DNA of 64,000 nt from Lysobacterales bacterium (GTDB lineage: Bacteria; Pseudomonadota; Gammaproteobacteria; Xanthomonadales; Rhodanobacteraceae). Under the pieces are notes generated by a model. That model was not told the DNA's origin and did not search any database. It worked only from the letters and a program-made list of their open reading frames with translations. A program made the position numbers and the translations under genes. Each line of letters begins with the position of its first letter. The first letter of the stretch is position 1. Below, piece after piece: positions 28,015 through 37,169 of the stretch. The DNA lies in the NCBI GenBank assembly GCA_017305135.1, contig JAFKNA010000010.1:62001-126000 (forward strand). The letters run 5' to 3'.

Positions 28015-28416
28015 TCAGCCCACCAGCGGCGCCAGGAACCCCCACGGATCGTGCGCGCGCGCCACGCTGATGATGAAGAGGTACACCGCGAGCGCGGCGA
28101 AGTAGCAGCCGACCTGCACGCCACGCGTGCGGCCGCGCTTGAGCGCCAGCACGCCGAGCGCGATGTAGACCAGCAGGAACACGATCTTCACCGTCAGCCA
28201 GGCCTGCGCGAACGGATTGAGGTGCAGCACGCCGAGCAGCATGAAGGCGGCGGCCAGCAGCACCGTGTCGATCACATAGGAGGGGAAGCGGAATGCGGCA
28301 TGGTTGGTGAAGCGCGAGCGCGCCAGCATCAGCAGGCCGCGTACGGCGAACAGGCTGCCGGAGAGGATGACGGCGAGGATGTGGACCCACTTGATCTGGA
28401 GGTAATACACGGCCAT
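28015..28416 (-). CDS. SirB2-family inner-membrane protein
   Basis: A 133-residue protein with four predicted membrane helices and little soluble sequence. The opening YYLQIKWVHILAVILSGSLF, the loop MLARSRFTNHAAFRFPSYVID and the central LVYIALGVLALKRGRTRG are the SirB2 pattern. SirB2 proteins have an obscure function and are often near denitrification or haem genes. It follows nnrS in the same direction after a 115-bp gap, so it could be co-transcribed with it. Confidence 0.82.
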   Translation of the reverse strand: MAVYYLQIKWVHILAVILSGSLFAVRGLLMLARSRFTNHAAFRFPSYVIDTVLLAAAFMLLGVLHLNPFAQAWLTVKIVFLLVYIALGVLALKRGRTRGVQVGCYFAALAVYLFIISVARAHDPWGFLAPLVG

Positions 28417-28531
28417 GCGACGATCGCCTTCTGGAATGGTCTCGTAGGAGCGCATCTTGTGCGCGACGGGTGGCGCATGGCCGCCCGCGAGGGCCGCATC
28501 GTACGGGAATGCAGCCGCCCCTGGATCTCTG

Positions 28532-29848
28532 CTAGCCCGGCCGCCCGTCGATGCGCGGCGTCACGTAGATCCACAGCGAGCGCAGCACCCACGGCAGGAA
28601 GGCGACCAGCCAGCCGAACGCGGCGGCGACGATCCAGCCCTGCGCCGCGGGCACCGGGATTTCCGCGCCGATGCGCATCAGCGCCACGAACTGCAGCAGC
28701 ACGAAGGTGAGCCACGGGATGGCACCCATCTCCAGCGGCCGGCCCGAGTGGCCCTGGGTGACGCGGGTGACCATCGCCACCAGCATCGAGCCGAAGAAGC
28801 CGACGGTGAGCGCGTGCACCGGTGCGCGACCCAGCAGGAAGCCCTTGTCGAGGAAGGCCAGCAGGTCCTGCGCGGTGTAGAGGATGAAGGCGACCGGCAG
28901 CCAGGCGAAGGCGATGTGCAACGCCGCGAGCAGGCCCGGGCGCATGCACTTCCACGGCTGCCAGCCGATCCAGTGGATGAGGAACAGCGCCGCCAGCGGC
29001 GCGTCGGCGATCCACATCCAGTCCTGGCGGTGCGTGAGGTCGAGGCCGAGGTGCACCAGGAGCAGCAGCCACATCAGCGGCAGGCTCCAGCCGGGCTTGA
29101 ACATGCGGTAGTCGGCGGCGCGCGTTGCGCTCTTGCTGAAGAACGGCACCATTCGATGGCAGACGGTGAAGAAGATCGGCAGCAGCAGGCCGAAGCTGCC
29201 GAGCTTGATGGCGACGAAGGCGAGCTGCCACGGCGCGCCGAGCACGAAGGCGCCAAACGCGGCGATGCCGCAGGCGCCGAGCACCAGCGCCACGTAGCAG
29301 GAAAGGGCATGGCGGTCCTTCATGCCGTTGCGCGCCAGCACGCCGCCGAGTGCGATGAGCCCCGCGATCCAGCCGGCCAGCATCAGCGCCATGCCGGCGA
29401 CCAGGATCGCCTTCGATCCAAGCAGGCCGATGTGCGCGACCAGGTAGCCACCGAACACGCCGGCGAACACCGGCACGTACTGGCGCCGCGTGAACGGAGG
29501 CTGGCCCATCCAGCGCGGGAACACGGTGAGCAGGAAGCCGAAGATGAACAGCGTCAGCATGCCGTATTGGGTGAACACCGCGTGCGCCCAGCCGGGCGGC
29601 ACCGGCGCCTGCGGGAATGCGTGGCCGAAGTGGGCGGCAGCGAGCCAGCAGGCCCACCACAGCATCGACACGATCACCGCCGCGGCGCCGGCGAAGAACA
29701 TCAGCCGGTGCGGCGCGCTGGCCATCAGCGCCGGCAGGTCGGCCAGCGCCACCCGCAGGTGGTATTCGTCGTCGGCCGCTGCGGGCGTGCCCATCTCGAC
29801 CCGCAGCGGAATGCCGCCCGGGCCCTTGCCTTCATCGCGTGTGTTCAT
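28532..29848 (-). CDS. nnrS: NnrS-family haem-copper membrane protein
   Basis: A 438-residue protein with about 12 membrane helices. NnrS proteins bind haem and copper, protect cells from nitric oxide and are typically under NO or oxygen control. Recognisable regions are HAVFTQYGMLTLFIFGFLLT, FPRWMGQPPFTRRQYVPVF, FTVCHRMVPFFSKS and HALTVGFFGSMLVAMVTRVT. I start at MNTRDEGKGPGG; an Fnr-type box is centred 41 nt before it. The placement beside nirK fits a role in handling NO made by nitrite reduction. Confidence 0.93.
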   Translation of the reverse strand: MNTRDEGKGPGGIPLRVEMGTPAAADDEYHLRVALADLPALMASAPHRLMFFAGAAAVIVSMLWWACWLAAAHFGHAFPQAPVPPGWAHAVFTQYGMLTLFIFGFLLTVFPRWMGQPPFTRRQYVPVFAGVFGGYLVAHIGLLGSKAILVAGMALMLAGWIAGLIALGGVLARNGMKDRHALSCYVALVLGACGIAAFGAFVLGAPWQLAFVAIKLGSFGLLLPIFFTVCHRMVPFFSKSATRAADYRMFKPGWSLPLMWLLLLVHLGLDLTHRQDWMWIADAPLAALFLIHWIGWQPWKCMRPGLLAALHIAFAWLPVAFILYTAQDLLAFLDKGFLLGRAPVHALTVGFFGSMLVAMVTRVTQGHSGRPLEMGAIPWLTFVLLQFVALMRIGAEIPVPAAQGWIVAAAFGWLVAFLPWVLRSLWIYVTPRIDGRPG

Positions 29849-29882
29849 GCCGCGATTGTGAATCGATCGCATTCCGATTGCA

Positions 29883-29896
29883 TTGATGCATGTCAG
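29883..29896 (-). promoter_or_regulatory. Fnr/Dnr-type box upstream of nnrS
   Basis: TTGATGCATGTCAG on the plus strand, CTGACATGCATCAA on the minus strand, one mismatch from the symmetric consensus, centred 41 nt before the nnrS start. If it acts at -41.5, the nnrS message would be nearly leaderless. Confidence 0.65.
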
Positions 29897-29936
29897 GGAA
29901 GGTGCGGCTCGATCATTCCCAGTATGCGCGCGCCCT

Positions 29937-30080
29937 GGGAGGGCCGGTCTCCCGACCGGCCGCTGTTGTTTTGCGCAGCCACCCAGTTCGAGAAGCGGAC
30001 GGCACGGCTTTGCGCCAAGCCGCAATGAAAAAACAAGATGACGCTGGGCGAGAGCGGCCGGTCGGGAGACCGGCCCTTCC
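29937..30080. repeat. Inverted pair of GGGCCGGTC palindromes in the nnrS-nadA gap
   Basis: 29937-29964 (GGGAGGGCCGGTCTCCCGAC and CGGCCGCT) and 30053-30080 are reverse complements with a single mismatch; each contains the hairpin GGCCGGT-CTCCCG-ACCGGCC. A third copy lies at 52938. The whole 580-bp gap between nnrS and nadA holds these repeats, two Fnr-type boxes and the nadA leader; I see no gene in it. Confidence 0.85.
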
Positions 30081-30162
30081 GGGGAGTGCGCGACGATCGG
30101 CAGCCATTGCGGCGCCCACCCGGACAGCAGTCCGCGCACGGCGCGGATCAACGTTCTGCGGC

Positions 30163-30176
30163 CTGACCTGCATCAA
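30163..30176 (+). promoter_or_regulatory. Orphan Fnr-type box upstream of nadA
   Basis: CTGACCTGCATCAA differs from TTGAY-N4-RTCAA at one position. It is 259 nt ahead of the nadA ATG, too far for direct activation of a short-leader transcript. It could drive a longer leader, a small RNA, or be inactive. Confidence 0.45.
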
Positions 30177-30428
30177 TGCGCCCGCCACGCCGCGAGCGCC
30201 ATGATCCAAGCCAGGCACGGGCTCCGCGGAACGCGATGGCACGTGCGGATGCGCAGCCATGGCGCTCGCGCGCCGTCCCGATACACTATGCCGCCCTCGA
30301 GTCCGGGGCAGTCCCGGCGTTCCATTCCAATCGCGCCGAGCCACCAGCCGGTCGAAGAACCGGCGGCAAGCCGAATCCTGCAGCCAGGACGCGCCATCGC
30401 ACGCCGGCTGCGTCACCTGAGGAGCGAA

Positions 30429-31454
30429 ATGAGCGAGACGATTGAACTGCCCGTGCCGGCCTGGCGCGACGAACTCGAGCACGAGTACGCCGCCCTGCGC
30501 GAACGCATCGAGCACCTCGTGCCCTGCCTGGAATGGCCGCTGCACCTGCCGTGGATCGAGGCCATCAACCGCCTCAAGAAGCAGCGCGGCGCGGTGATCA
30601 TGGCGCACAGCTACCAGTCACCGGAGATCTTCCACGGCGTCGCCGACGTCACCGGCGACTCGCTGGCGCTGGCGCAGGCGGCGGCGGACTGCGACAGCGA
30701 CCTGATCGTCCTGTGCGGCGTCCACTTCATGGCCGAGAGCGCGAAGATCCTGGCGCCGGACAAGACCGTGCTGCTGCCGGACCTCGACGCCGGCTGTTCG
30801 CTGGCCTCGTCCATCACCGCCGAAGACGTGCGCAGGCTGCGCACCCAGCATCCGGGCGTGCCGGTCGTCACCTACGTCAACACCTCGGCCGAGGTGAAGG
30901 CCGAGACGGACATCTGCTGCACCTCGGCGAACGCGGTACAGGTGGTCGAGTCGCTCGGCGTGCCCAAGGTGATCTTCCTGCCCGACAACTTCCTCGGCCA
31001 GTACGTGGCGCGCCAGACCGGCGTGGAACTGGTGCTCTGGCACGGCCGCTGCGAGGTGCATGAGAAGTTCACCGCCGGCGAGGCGCGGCACGCCCGCGAA
31101 CGCTTCGACGCCATGCTGGTGGCGCATCCGGAGTGCCCGCCAGAGGTGCTGGAGGAAGCCGATTTCGTGGGTTCCACCAGCGCCATGGGACGCTGGCTGG
31201 AGAAGGAGCAGCCGGCGCGCGTCGCCCTCATCACCGAGTGCTCGATGGCCGACAACCTGAAGGCGAGGTTCCCGGCCACCGAGTTCATCAAGCCCTGCAA
31301 CCTGTGCCCGCACATGCAGCGCATCACGCTGCAGAACATCTATGCGAGCCTGCGCGACTTGCGCCACGCGATCGAGATTCCGGCGGAGGTGTCGGCCCGC
31401 GCCCGGAGCGCGCTGACCCGCATGCTCGAGATCGGTCGCACCGAGCGCGTATGA
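30429..31454 (+). CDS. nadA: Quinolinate synthase NadA
   Basis: A 341-residue [4Fe-4S] enzyme that condenses iminoaspartate with dihydroxyacetone phosphate to quinolinate in NAD synthesis. Cluster cysteines are visible in IVLCGVHFMAESAKIL, WHGRCEVHEKF and IKPCNLCPHMQRITLQNI. The substrate-binding AHSYQSPEIF corresponds to AHYYQ in most NadAs. Length fits the family. The frame stays open upstream to 30201 but that sequence looks non-coding; the ATG at 30429 has GGAG about 8 nt before it. Its stop overlaps nadB by 4 bp. Confidence 0.95.
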   Translation: MSETIELPVPAWRDELEHEYAALRERIEHLVPCLEWPLHLPWIEAINRLKKQRGAVIMAHSYQSPEIFHGVADVTGDSLALAQAAADCDSDLIVLCGVHFMAESAKILAPDKTVLLPDLDAGCSLASSITAEDVRRLRTQHPGVPVVTYVNTSAEVKAETDICCTSANAVQVVESLGVPKVIFLPDNFLGQYVARQTGVELVLWHGRCEVHEKFTAGEARHARERFDAMLVAHPECPPEVLEEADFVGSTSAMGRWLEKEQPARVALITECSMADNLKARFPATEFIKPCNLCPHMQRITLQNIYASLRDLRHAIEIPAEVSARARSALTRMLEIGRTERV

Positions 31455-32920
31455 CGGCACCGGTGGTCATCGTCGGCGCCGGCGTGGCCGGGCTGGCGAC
31501 CGCGCTCGCCGCGGCGCCGCGGCCGGTGCGGCTGCTCTCGCTCGGCAATGGCGGCAGCGGCGCGGCGAGCACGCTGGCGCAAGGCGGCCTGGCGGCGGCG
31601 CTGGGCGCGGGCGACAGCGCCGAGGCCCATGCCGCGGACACCCTCGGTGCGGGCGCCGGCCATAATGACGCGGCGCGGGTGCGCTGGCTGTGCGGACAGG
31701 CGGCCGGCGTGGTCGACTGGCTGCAGGGCCACGGCGTCGCCTTCGATCGCGATGCGTCCGGCGGCCTGCACCTCGGCCGCGAGGGCGGCCACGCCGCCGC
31801 CCGCATCGTCCATGCCGGTGGCGACGCCACCGGCGCCGCGCTGGTACGCGCCCTGTCGACGACGGCGCGTTCGGCCGCCCACATCCAGTGGCAGGAAGGC
31901 GTCTCGGCCACGGCGCTGCTCGCCGGCGACGGGCGTATTGCCGGCGTCGCCGCCACGCGCGACGGCGGGATCGTCGAGGTGATCCCGGCCGCCGCCGTGG
32001 TGCTCGCCACCGGCGGCATCGGTGGCCTCTTTGCGCGCACCAGCAATCCCCCGGAGGCACAGGGCTCCGGCCTGGCCCTGGCGCTTGCGGCCGGCGCGCG
32101 CGTGCACGACCTCGAGTTCGTGCAGTTCCATCCGACCGCACTCGACCGCACCGTTGGCGGCGGCTGCGCCAGCCTGCCGCTGGTCACCGAAGCGCTCCGC
32201 GGCGCCGGCGCGTGCCTCGTCGACGGCTTCGGCGAGCCGCTGATGCGCGGCGTGCACCCGCTCGGCGATCTCGCCCCGCGCGATGTCGTGGCGCGCCGCA
32301 TCTGGGAAGCGCAGCGTGGCGGGGCGGAAGTCCTGCTCGACGCGCGCTGCATCGGTGCCGCCTGGCCGCGGCGTTTTCCCACCGTGTTCGCCGCCTGCGT
32401 CGACGCCGGGATCGACCCGCGCGCCCGGCCGATCCCGGTCACCCCGGCCGCCCATTTCCACATGGGCGGCATCGAGGTCGATGCCGACGGGCGATCGTCG
32501 CTGCCGGGCCTGTTCGCCGTGGGCGAGGTGGCCTGTACCGGGGTCCACGGCGCCAACCGGCTGGCCAGCAATTCGCTGCTCGAAGGCATTGCCTTCGGCC
32601 GGCGCCTCGGCGCACTGCTGGCCGCTTCGGCCATGCCGCGGGCCGCCTCCGCGACGACCCGCTATGATCTGGGCCCGACCCTTGCGCCGGCGCGGCTCGA
32701 CGAATTGCGCCAGCTCCTCTGGCACGCGCTCGGGCCGGTGCGCAGCCCCGCGGCATTGCGCCGCGCCCTGCATCTCGCCACGGGGTGGGTAGGCGAAGGC
32801 TGGCAGGCACGCCTGGCGGTCGCATTGCTTGCGGCGGCGCTGCGGCGCCGCGAACGCCTCGGTGCGCACTGGCGGACCGACGGCCGCGAGCCGGCGTTGC
32901 CGCAGGCGGCCGGCACTTGA
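31451..32920 (+). CDS. nadB: L-aspartate oxidase NadB
   Basis: A 489-residue flavoprotein that oxidises L-aspartate to iminoaspartate, the substrate of NadA; it can use fumarate instead of oxygen, so the pathway works anaerobically. FAD-binding [13 protein letters not shown] opens the protein; catalytic-domain motifs include [21 protein letters not shown] and [20 protein letters not shown], then [17 protein letters not shown]. Slightly shorter than E. coli NadB (540). The start overlaps nadA (ATGA), and the TGA stop lies inside the Fnr-type box that precedes fabA. Confidence 0.95.
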   Translation: MTAPVVIVGAGVAGLATALAAAPRPVRLLSLGNGGSGAASTLAQGGLAAALGAGDSAEAHAADTLGAGAGHNDAARVRWLCGQAAGVVDWLQGHGVAFDRDASGGLHLGREGGHAAARIVHAGGDATGAALVRALSTTARSAAHIQWQEGVSATALLAGDGRIAGVAATRDGGIVEVIPAAAVVLATGGIGGLFARTSNPPEAQGSGLALALAAGARVHDLEFVQFHPTALDRTVGGGCASLPLVTEALRGAGACLVDGFGEPLMRGVHPLGDLAPRDVVARRIWEAQRGGAEVLLDARCIGAAWPRRFPTVFAACVDAGIDPRARPIPVTPAAHFHMGGIEVDADGRSSLPGLFAVGEVACTGVHGANRLASNSLLEGIAFGRRLGALLAASAMPRAASATTRYDLGPTLAPARLDELRQLLWHALGPVRSPAALRRALHLATGWVGEGWQARLAVALLAAALRRRERLGAHWRTDGREPALPQAAGT

Positions 32921-32930
32921 CGCGCATCAA
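32917..32930 (+). promoter_or_regulatory. Perfect Fnr-type box upstream of fabA
   Basis: TTGACGCGCATCAA matches TTGAY-N4-RTCAA in all defined positions. It is centred 65 nt ahead of the fabA ATG and overlaps the nadB stop codon. Confidence 0.7.
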
Positions 32931-32988
32931 GGCGGCCGTAACCTGCCGGCCTGCAGACTTTTCAATCGACACGAGTACATCCACATCC

Positions 32989-33504
32989 ATGTCACGACTG
33001 TTTTCGCTGGACCGCGAGCAGCTCCTCTCCTGTGCCCGCGGGGAGCTCTTCGGTGAGGCCAATGCGCGCCTCCCCTCACCACCGATGCTGATGTTCGATC
33101 GCGTCACGCGCATCGAGGAACACGGCGGCGAGCACGGCAAGGGCGTGCTGGAAGCCGAGCTCGACATCCATCCCGACCTGTGGTTCTTCGACTGCCACTT
33201 CGACGGCGATCCGGTGATGCCCGGGTGCCTCGGCCTGGACGCGATGTGGCAGCTCGCCGGCTTCTTCCTGCCCTGGCTCGGTGAGCCGGGCCGCGGCCGC
33301 GCGCTCGGCGTCGGCGAGGTCAAGTTCACCGGCCAGGTGCTGCGCTCGGCGAAGCTCGTGCGCTATGTCATCGACATCAGCCGCGTGGTGCGCGGGCGCC
33401 TCAAGCTGGTCATCGCCGACGGGCGCACCTACGTCGACGACCGCCTGATCTACACCGCCAAGGGCCTGCGCGTCGGCCTGTTCCAGTCGACGGAAGGATT
33501 CTGA
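32989..33504 (+). CDS. fabA: 3-hydroxydecanoyl-ACP dehydratase/isomerase FabA
   Basis: A 171-residue enzyme that dehydrates 3-hydroxydecanoyl-ACP and isomerises the product to cis-3-decenoyl-ACP, the branch point of anaerobic unsaturated fatty-acid synthesis. The catalytic residues fall at the same numbers as in E. coli: H70 in [14 protein letters not shown] and D84 in [10 protein letters not shown]. Length is the family norm. It overlaps fabB by 1 bp, a standard fabAB operon. The Fnr box ahead suggests oxygen-linked control, in place of or alongside a FabR-type system. Confidence 0.97.
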   Translation: MSRLFSLDREQLLSCARGELFGEANARLPSPPMLMFDRVTRIEEHGGEHGKGVLEAELDIHPDLWFFDCHFDGDPVMPGCLGLDAMWQLAGFFLPWLGEPGRGRALGVGEVKFTGQVLRSAKLVRYVIDISRVVRGRLKLVIADGRTYVDDRLIYTAKGLRVGLFQSTEGF

Positions 33505-34712
33505 TGCGGCGCGTCGTGGTGACGGGCCTCGGCATCGTTTCCTGCCTGGGCAATTCGGCTGCGGAAGTCTCGCAGTCCCTGCGCGAGGGCAAGAGCGGGA
33601 TCGCCGCGATGCCCGATTACGCCGCGCGCGGCCTGCGCAGCCAGGTGGCCGGCGTACCGCGGATCGACCTCGCCGCGGTGATCGATCGCAAGCTCAAGCG
33701 CTTCATGGGCGATGCCGCGGCCTATGCCTACGTCGCCATGCGCGACGCCATTGCCAACGCCGGTTTCGGTCCGGACCAGATCAGCCATCCGCGCACGGGC
33801 GTGATCGCCGGTTCCGGCGGCGGCTCGGCCGAGTGGCAGATCGAGACCGGCGACCTCCTGCGCCAGAAGGGCGTGCGCCGCGTCGGCCCCTACATGGTGC
33901 CGCGCACCATGTGCTCGACGGTGTCGGCGACGCTCGCCACCGCCTTCGGCATCCTCGGCATGAGCTACTCCATCTCGGCCGCCTGCGCGACCTCGGCGCA
34001 CTGCATCGGCGCCGCCGCCGACCTCATCCGCCACGGCGCGCAGGACATCGTCTTCGCCGGCGGCGGCGAGGAACTGCACTGGGGCATGACCGCGCAGTTC
34101 GACGCCATGGGCGCGCTTTCCACCGCGTACAACGACACGCCCGCGACCGCCTCGCGTCCCTACGACGCGGGCCGCGACGGCTTCGTCATTGCCGGCGGCG
34201 GCGGCATGCTGGTGCTGGAGGACTATGAGCACGCCCGTGCCCGCGACGCGCACATCCATGCCGAGCTCGTCGGCTACGGCGTCACCTCCGACGGCGCCGA
34301 CATGGTCGCCCCCTCGGGCGAGGGCGCGGCCCGCTGCATGCGCATGGCCACGCGGGATCTCGCCCGGCCGGTGGACTACCTCAACACCCATGGCACGGCG
34401 ACCCCGCTCGGCGATCTCGTCGAACTCGACGCGGTGCGCCAGGTGTTCGGCGGTGCGGTGCCGCCGCTCTCGTCCACCAAGGCCCTCACCGGCCACTCGC
34501 TCGGCGCCGCCAGCGTGCACGAGGCGATCTACAGCCTGCTGATGCTGCAGGAGGGCTTCATGGCCGGATCGGCGCACATCGACACGCTCGATCCGCGCGC
34601 GGAGGGCTTCCCGATCCTCCGCGAAAGCCGCCCGGCGCGACTCGATACCGTGATGTCCAACAGCTTCGGCTTCGGCGGCACCAACGCCAGCCTGGTGTTC
34701 GCGCGGGCCTGA
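33504..34712 (+). CDS. fabB: 3-oxoacyl-ACP synthase I FabB
   Basis: A 402-residue condensing enzyme that elongates cis-unsaturated acyl-ACP. The active-site cysteine is C161 in [14 protein letters not shown]; the two histidines are in [11 protein letters not shown] and [20 protein letters not shown]; the glycine-rich end is [15 protein letters not shown]. The length matches E. coli FabB (406). Translation is coupled to fabA by a 1-bp overlap (TGATG). Confidence 0.96.
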   Translation: MRRVVVTGLGIVSCLGNSAAEVSQSLREGKSGIAAMPDYAARGLRSQVAGVPRIDLAAVIDRKLKRFMGDAAAYAYVAMRDAIANAGFGPDQISHPRTGVIAGSGGGSAEWQIETGDLLRQKGVRRVGPYMVPRTMCSTVSATLATAFGILGMSYSISAACATSAHCIGAAADLIRHGAQDIVFAGGGEELHWGMTAQFDAMGALSTAYNDTPATASRPYDAGRDGFVIAGGGGMLVLEDYEHARARDAHIHAELVGYGVTSDGADMVAPSGEGAARCMRMATRDLARPVDYLNTHGTATPLGDLVELDAVRQVFGGAVPPLSSTKALTGHSLGAASVHEAIYSLLMLQEGFMAGSAHIDTLDPRAEGFPILRESRPARLDTVMSNSFGFGGTNASLVFARA

Positions 34713-34798
34713 GGCGCCGTCTTCGACCCACGAAGATCGGTGCCCATTCTGGCGATGAACGCAGGAAAGCAGGAACAAGGCGCGATACGGATCGTCTG

Positions 34799-34812
34799 CT
34801 GACGTGCATCAA
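34799..34812 (+). promoter_or_regulatory. Fnr-type box upstream of the DnrO-like gene
   Basis: CTGACGTGCATCAA differs from the consensus at one position and is centred 68 nt ahead of the ATG at 34874. Confidence 0.6.
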
Positions 34813-34873
34813 GATGCCTTCAGTCCGCTTCCGGCACACTCGGCGCATCATCAACACTCTGGAGACCGCGCCG

Positions 34874-35374
34874 ATGCGCATCCATGCCGCTCCCCTGTTG
34901 TCGCTGGGACTCGCCTTCGCCATGGTCGCCCAGGCGGCGCCGCCGGTGCACGAACACCACGAACACGTCGTTCCTGCCGGGGCCGCGGCACAGGCGCCGG
35001 CGGGCGGCTGGGCCACCGATGCGCCGCTTCGCGAGGGCATGGCGCGGGTCAAGGCGGCGCTGGCGGACCTGGCTCATCACGAGATGGGCCACATGCCGGC
35101 GGAGATGGCGCGGGAACGCGCCGCGGAGATACAGGACGCGGTGAAGGTCATGTTCGCCCACTGCAAGCTCGAAGCGGCGCCGGATGCGGCCTTGCATCGC
35201 ATCCTGCTGCCGCTGCTCGCTGCGGCGGAGCGGCTGCAGAAGGACCCGTCCGACATCGCCGCGGTCGCCGACATGCGTGCCGCCGTGGCGCCCTATGGCC
35301 GCGAGTTCGACGACGTGGCGTGGCGCGATGCCGCCGCGGCGACCGGCGCGCATGGGGATCATCGGGCGCATTGA
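34874..35374 (+). CDS. Exported His-rich DnrO-like protein of unknown function
   Basis: A 166-residue protein with a signal peptide (about residues 1-22, ending AMVAQA) followed at once by a histidine cluster HEHHEHV, and a helical domain starting WATDAPLREGMARVKAALAD with more histidines (HHEMGHM) and one cysteine in MFAHCKLEAAPDAALHRILL. I recall database proteins named DnrO with this layout near denitrification genes, but I cannot verify it. The His-rich N-terminus suggests binding of copper or another metal in the periplasm. An Fnr-type box stands 68 nt upstream and a small Cys-containing gene follows after 17 bp. Confidence 0.6.
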   Translation: MRIHAAPLLSLGLAFAMVAQAAPPVHEHHEHVVPAGAAAQAPAGGWATDAPLREGMARVKAALADLAHHEMGHMPAEMARERAAEIQDAVKVMFAHCKLEAAPDAALHRILLPLLAAAERLQKDPSDIAAVADMRAAVAPYGREFDDVAWRDAAAATGAHGDHRAH

Positions 35375-35391
35375 GGCGCGACGAGGCTTCG

Positions 35392-35709
35392 ATGGCCGAG
35401 TACATCCAGGCCTGGCAATGCATTGGCTGCGGCAGGCTCGAAGCGCCGCAGCCATGTATCGGCGTCTGCCAGGACCGCAAGGTGCTGCTGATCGGCAAGG
35501 GCGAGCACGAGGCGGCACTGGCTGAAATCGCCCGCCTGCGGACGCAGTTGGCCGAGGCTTCGGCGATATTGCTGCGCTTCGAGAAGGCCAAGCCGCGCGA
35601 CGGGCAGTGGCAGCAGGCCTGGCTTGCCCTGCAGGAGCAGGCAGGGGAAGTGCGCAGGCTGCTGGCGCCGCAAGCGCCGCAGCCTGGGCCGGAGCCTCCG
35701 CGCGGATAG
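35392..35709 (+). CDS. Small Cys-motif protein with coiled-coil segment, unknown function
   Basis: A 105-residue protein beginning MAEYIQAWQCIGCGRLEAPQ with a C-x2-C pair (residues 10 and 13) and a further cysteine pair in QPCIGVCQD (22, 26). Together they could form a zinc or iron-sulfur site. The rest is helical and likely coiled coil (HEAALAEIARLRTQLAEASA). No signal peptide, so cytoplasmic. It follows the DnrO-like gene by 17 bp and probably shares its Fnr-controlled transcript. A redox or metal-sensing role is a guess. Confidence 0.65.
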   Translation: MAEYIQAWQCIGCGRLEAPQPCIGVCQDRKVLLIGKGEHEAALAEIARLRTQLAEASAILLRFEKAKPRDGQWQQAWLALQEQAGEVRRLLAPQAPQPGPEPPRG

Positions 35710-35908
35710 CGGCGGTGGCGCGCGCTGGGCCGGTAGCGGTCGAGTGGCGGCGGTGGCCGACCCCGATGCACGGCCCGATGACGAGGGCAGCCGCAATGGC
35801 CGATGCGTTTGCGCCAAGCCGGCGCAGGTGACGATCGCGATCGGGTGCCTGCCACAGCCGGCGGGTTTCACACATAATTGCAGCTCCGACCGGGCAGCAG
35901 GAACGGGC

Positions 35909-37135
35909 ATGGCCAGCCGTCTTGAACGTGGGCACACGCGGGTCGTCGGCTTCGCCGATGCGGAGATGGACTTCCAGTTGATCCGGCAGATGGGCGTGGC
36001 GCGCTACGGCGGCGCCGCGGTGGGTGAATGCCTGGCCTTGGCGCAACGGATCGAGAACGGGCTACCTTCGAGCTGGGTGGCGGCCTTCGCCGGGGCCGCG
36101 GCGCGCCAGCAGGCGGACGCCGAAGCGCGGGCCGCGCGCGGGCATGCGGTGAGCGCGCGCGACCACTATCTCGTTGCCAGCAACAGCTGGCGGGCGGCCG
36201 AGTACTACACGCCGGTCGGCGATCCGTGCCACGCCGAACACGGGCTCGCCAGCCGGGCCTGTTTCGAGGCGGCCATGCAGCTGGCCGACGCCTGGACGTG
36301 CGAGGCGGTGACGCTGCCCCTCGACGGCGTAGCGCTGCCCGCGTTCCATCTCCGGCCGGCGGGGGAAAGCGGTCCAGGCAAGACGCTGCTGGTCATCAGC
36401 GGCTACGACGGCACCCTGGAGGAGACATTCCTCGCCCATGGGCGCGCCGCGCTGGAGCGCGGCTATCGTGTGTTCCTCTTCTGCGGCCCCGGCCAGATGG
36501 ACACGATGCGTTACCAGCCGCAGCGGCCTTTCATCCCGGAATTCGAACGCGTGGGCAGGCTGGCGGTCGACCACGTGCTGGCAAGAGCCGATGCCGATCC
36601 GGACCGCATCGCCTTGATGGGAATCAGCTTCGGCGGCTACTTCGCCACCCGCATCGCCAGCCACGAACCGCGCATCCGTGCGCTGGTCGCGAACTCGCCC
36701 ATCCTCGACCTGCATGCCTACATGGCGTCCTTCACCGGCTTCGATCCCGCCGACATGCCGGATTCGGATGATTTCCGCGTGGGTGACATCGACCAGATCC
36801 CCGACAGCGTGATGCCGGCGCAGCTACGCGAGATGTCGCGCAACCTGATGCTGCGTTTCGGCTGCGACAGCTTCAAGGAGACCTACCAGCGTCTGCGCGA
36901 ATTCCGTGTCGACGGCGAGCGCCTGGCCGCCATGGGTTGTGCGGCCCTGGGGCTGGTCGGCAGCGGCGAAGGGGCCGAGCCCATGGCGCAGTACGAGCGC
37001 TTCCTTGCCGCGGTGCCAGGCGCCCAGGGCCATGTGTTCACTGCGGAAGAGGGCGCGGATGGGCACTGCCAGTCGGGCAACCTGGCCCTGTCGGCGGCCG
37101 TGTCGCTGGACTGGCTGGACGAGGTGTTCGCCTGA
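35909..37135 (+). CDS. FrsA/DUF1100-like alpha/beta hydrolase
   Basis: A 408-residue protein: a helical N-terminal domain (to about 125) with ARDHYLVASNSWRAAEYYTP and then a catalytic alpha/beta hydrolase domain. The nucleophile elbow is LMGISFGGYFATRIA (Ser near residue 253), and the C-terminal His is in EEGADGHCQSGNLAL. The two-domain plan matches FrsA, polyketide-cyclising hydrolases and 2,6-dihydropseudooxynicotine hydrolase, which cleave C-C or ester bonds. Substrate unknown. It stands alone between the DnrO-like pair and a convergent PLP gene. Confidence 0.75.
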   Translation: MASRLERGHTRVVGFADAEMDFQLIRQMGVARYGGAAVGECLALAQRIENGLPSSWVAAFAGAAARQQADAEARAARGHAVSARDHYLVASNSWRAAEYYTPVGDPCHAEHGLASRACFEAAMQLADAWTCEAVTLPLDGVALPAFHLRPAGESGPGKTLLVISGYDGTLEETFLAHGRAALERGYRVFLFCGPGQMDTMRYQPQRPFIPEFERVGRLAVDHVLARADADPDRIALMGISFGGYFATRIASHEPRIRALVANSPILDLHAYMASFTGFDPADMPDSDDFRVGDIDQIPDSVMPAQLREMSRNLMLRFGCDSFKETYQRLREFRVDGERLAAMGCAALGLVGSGEGAEPMAQYERFLAAVPGAQGHVFTAEEGADGHCQSGNLALSAAVSLDWLDEVFA

Positions 37136-37169
37136 TCCGGGGAGTTTCCCCGCGGCTGAACGGCAGAAT

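Noticed and set aside
30176-30445. Short open frame just after the orphan Fnr box, upstream of nadA
   Set aside because: Arg/Pro/Ala-rich with no homology I recognise; its start lies at the box itself and it overlaps nadA out of frame.
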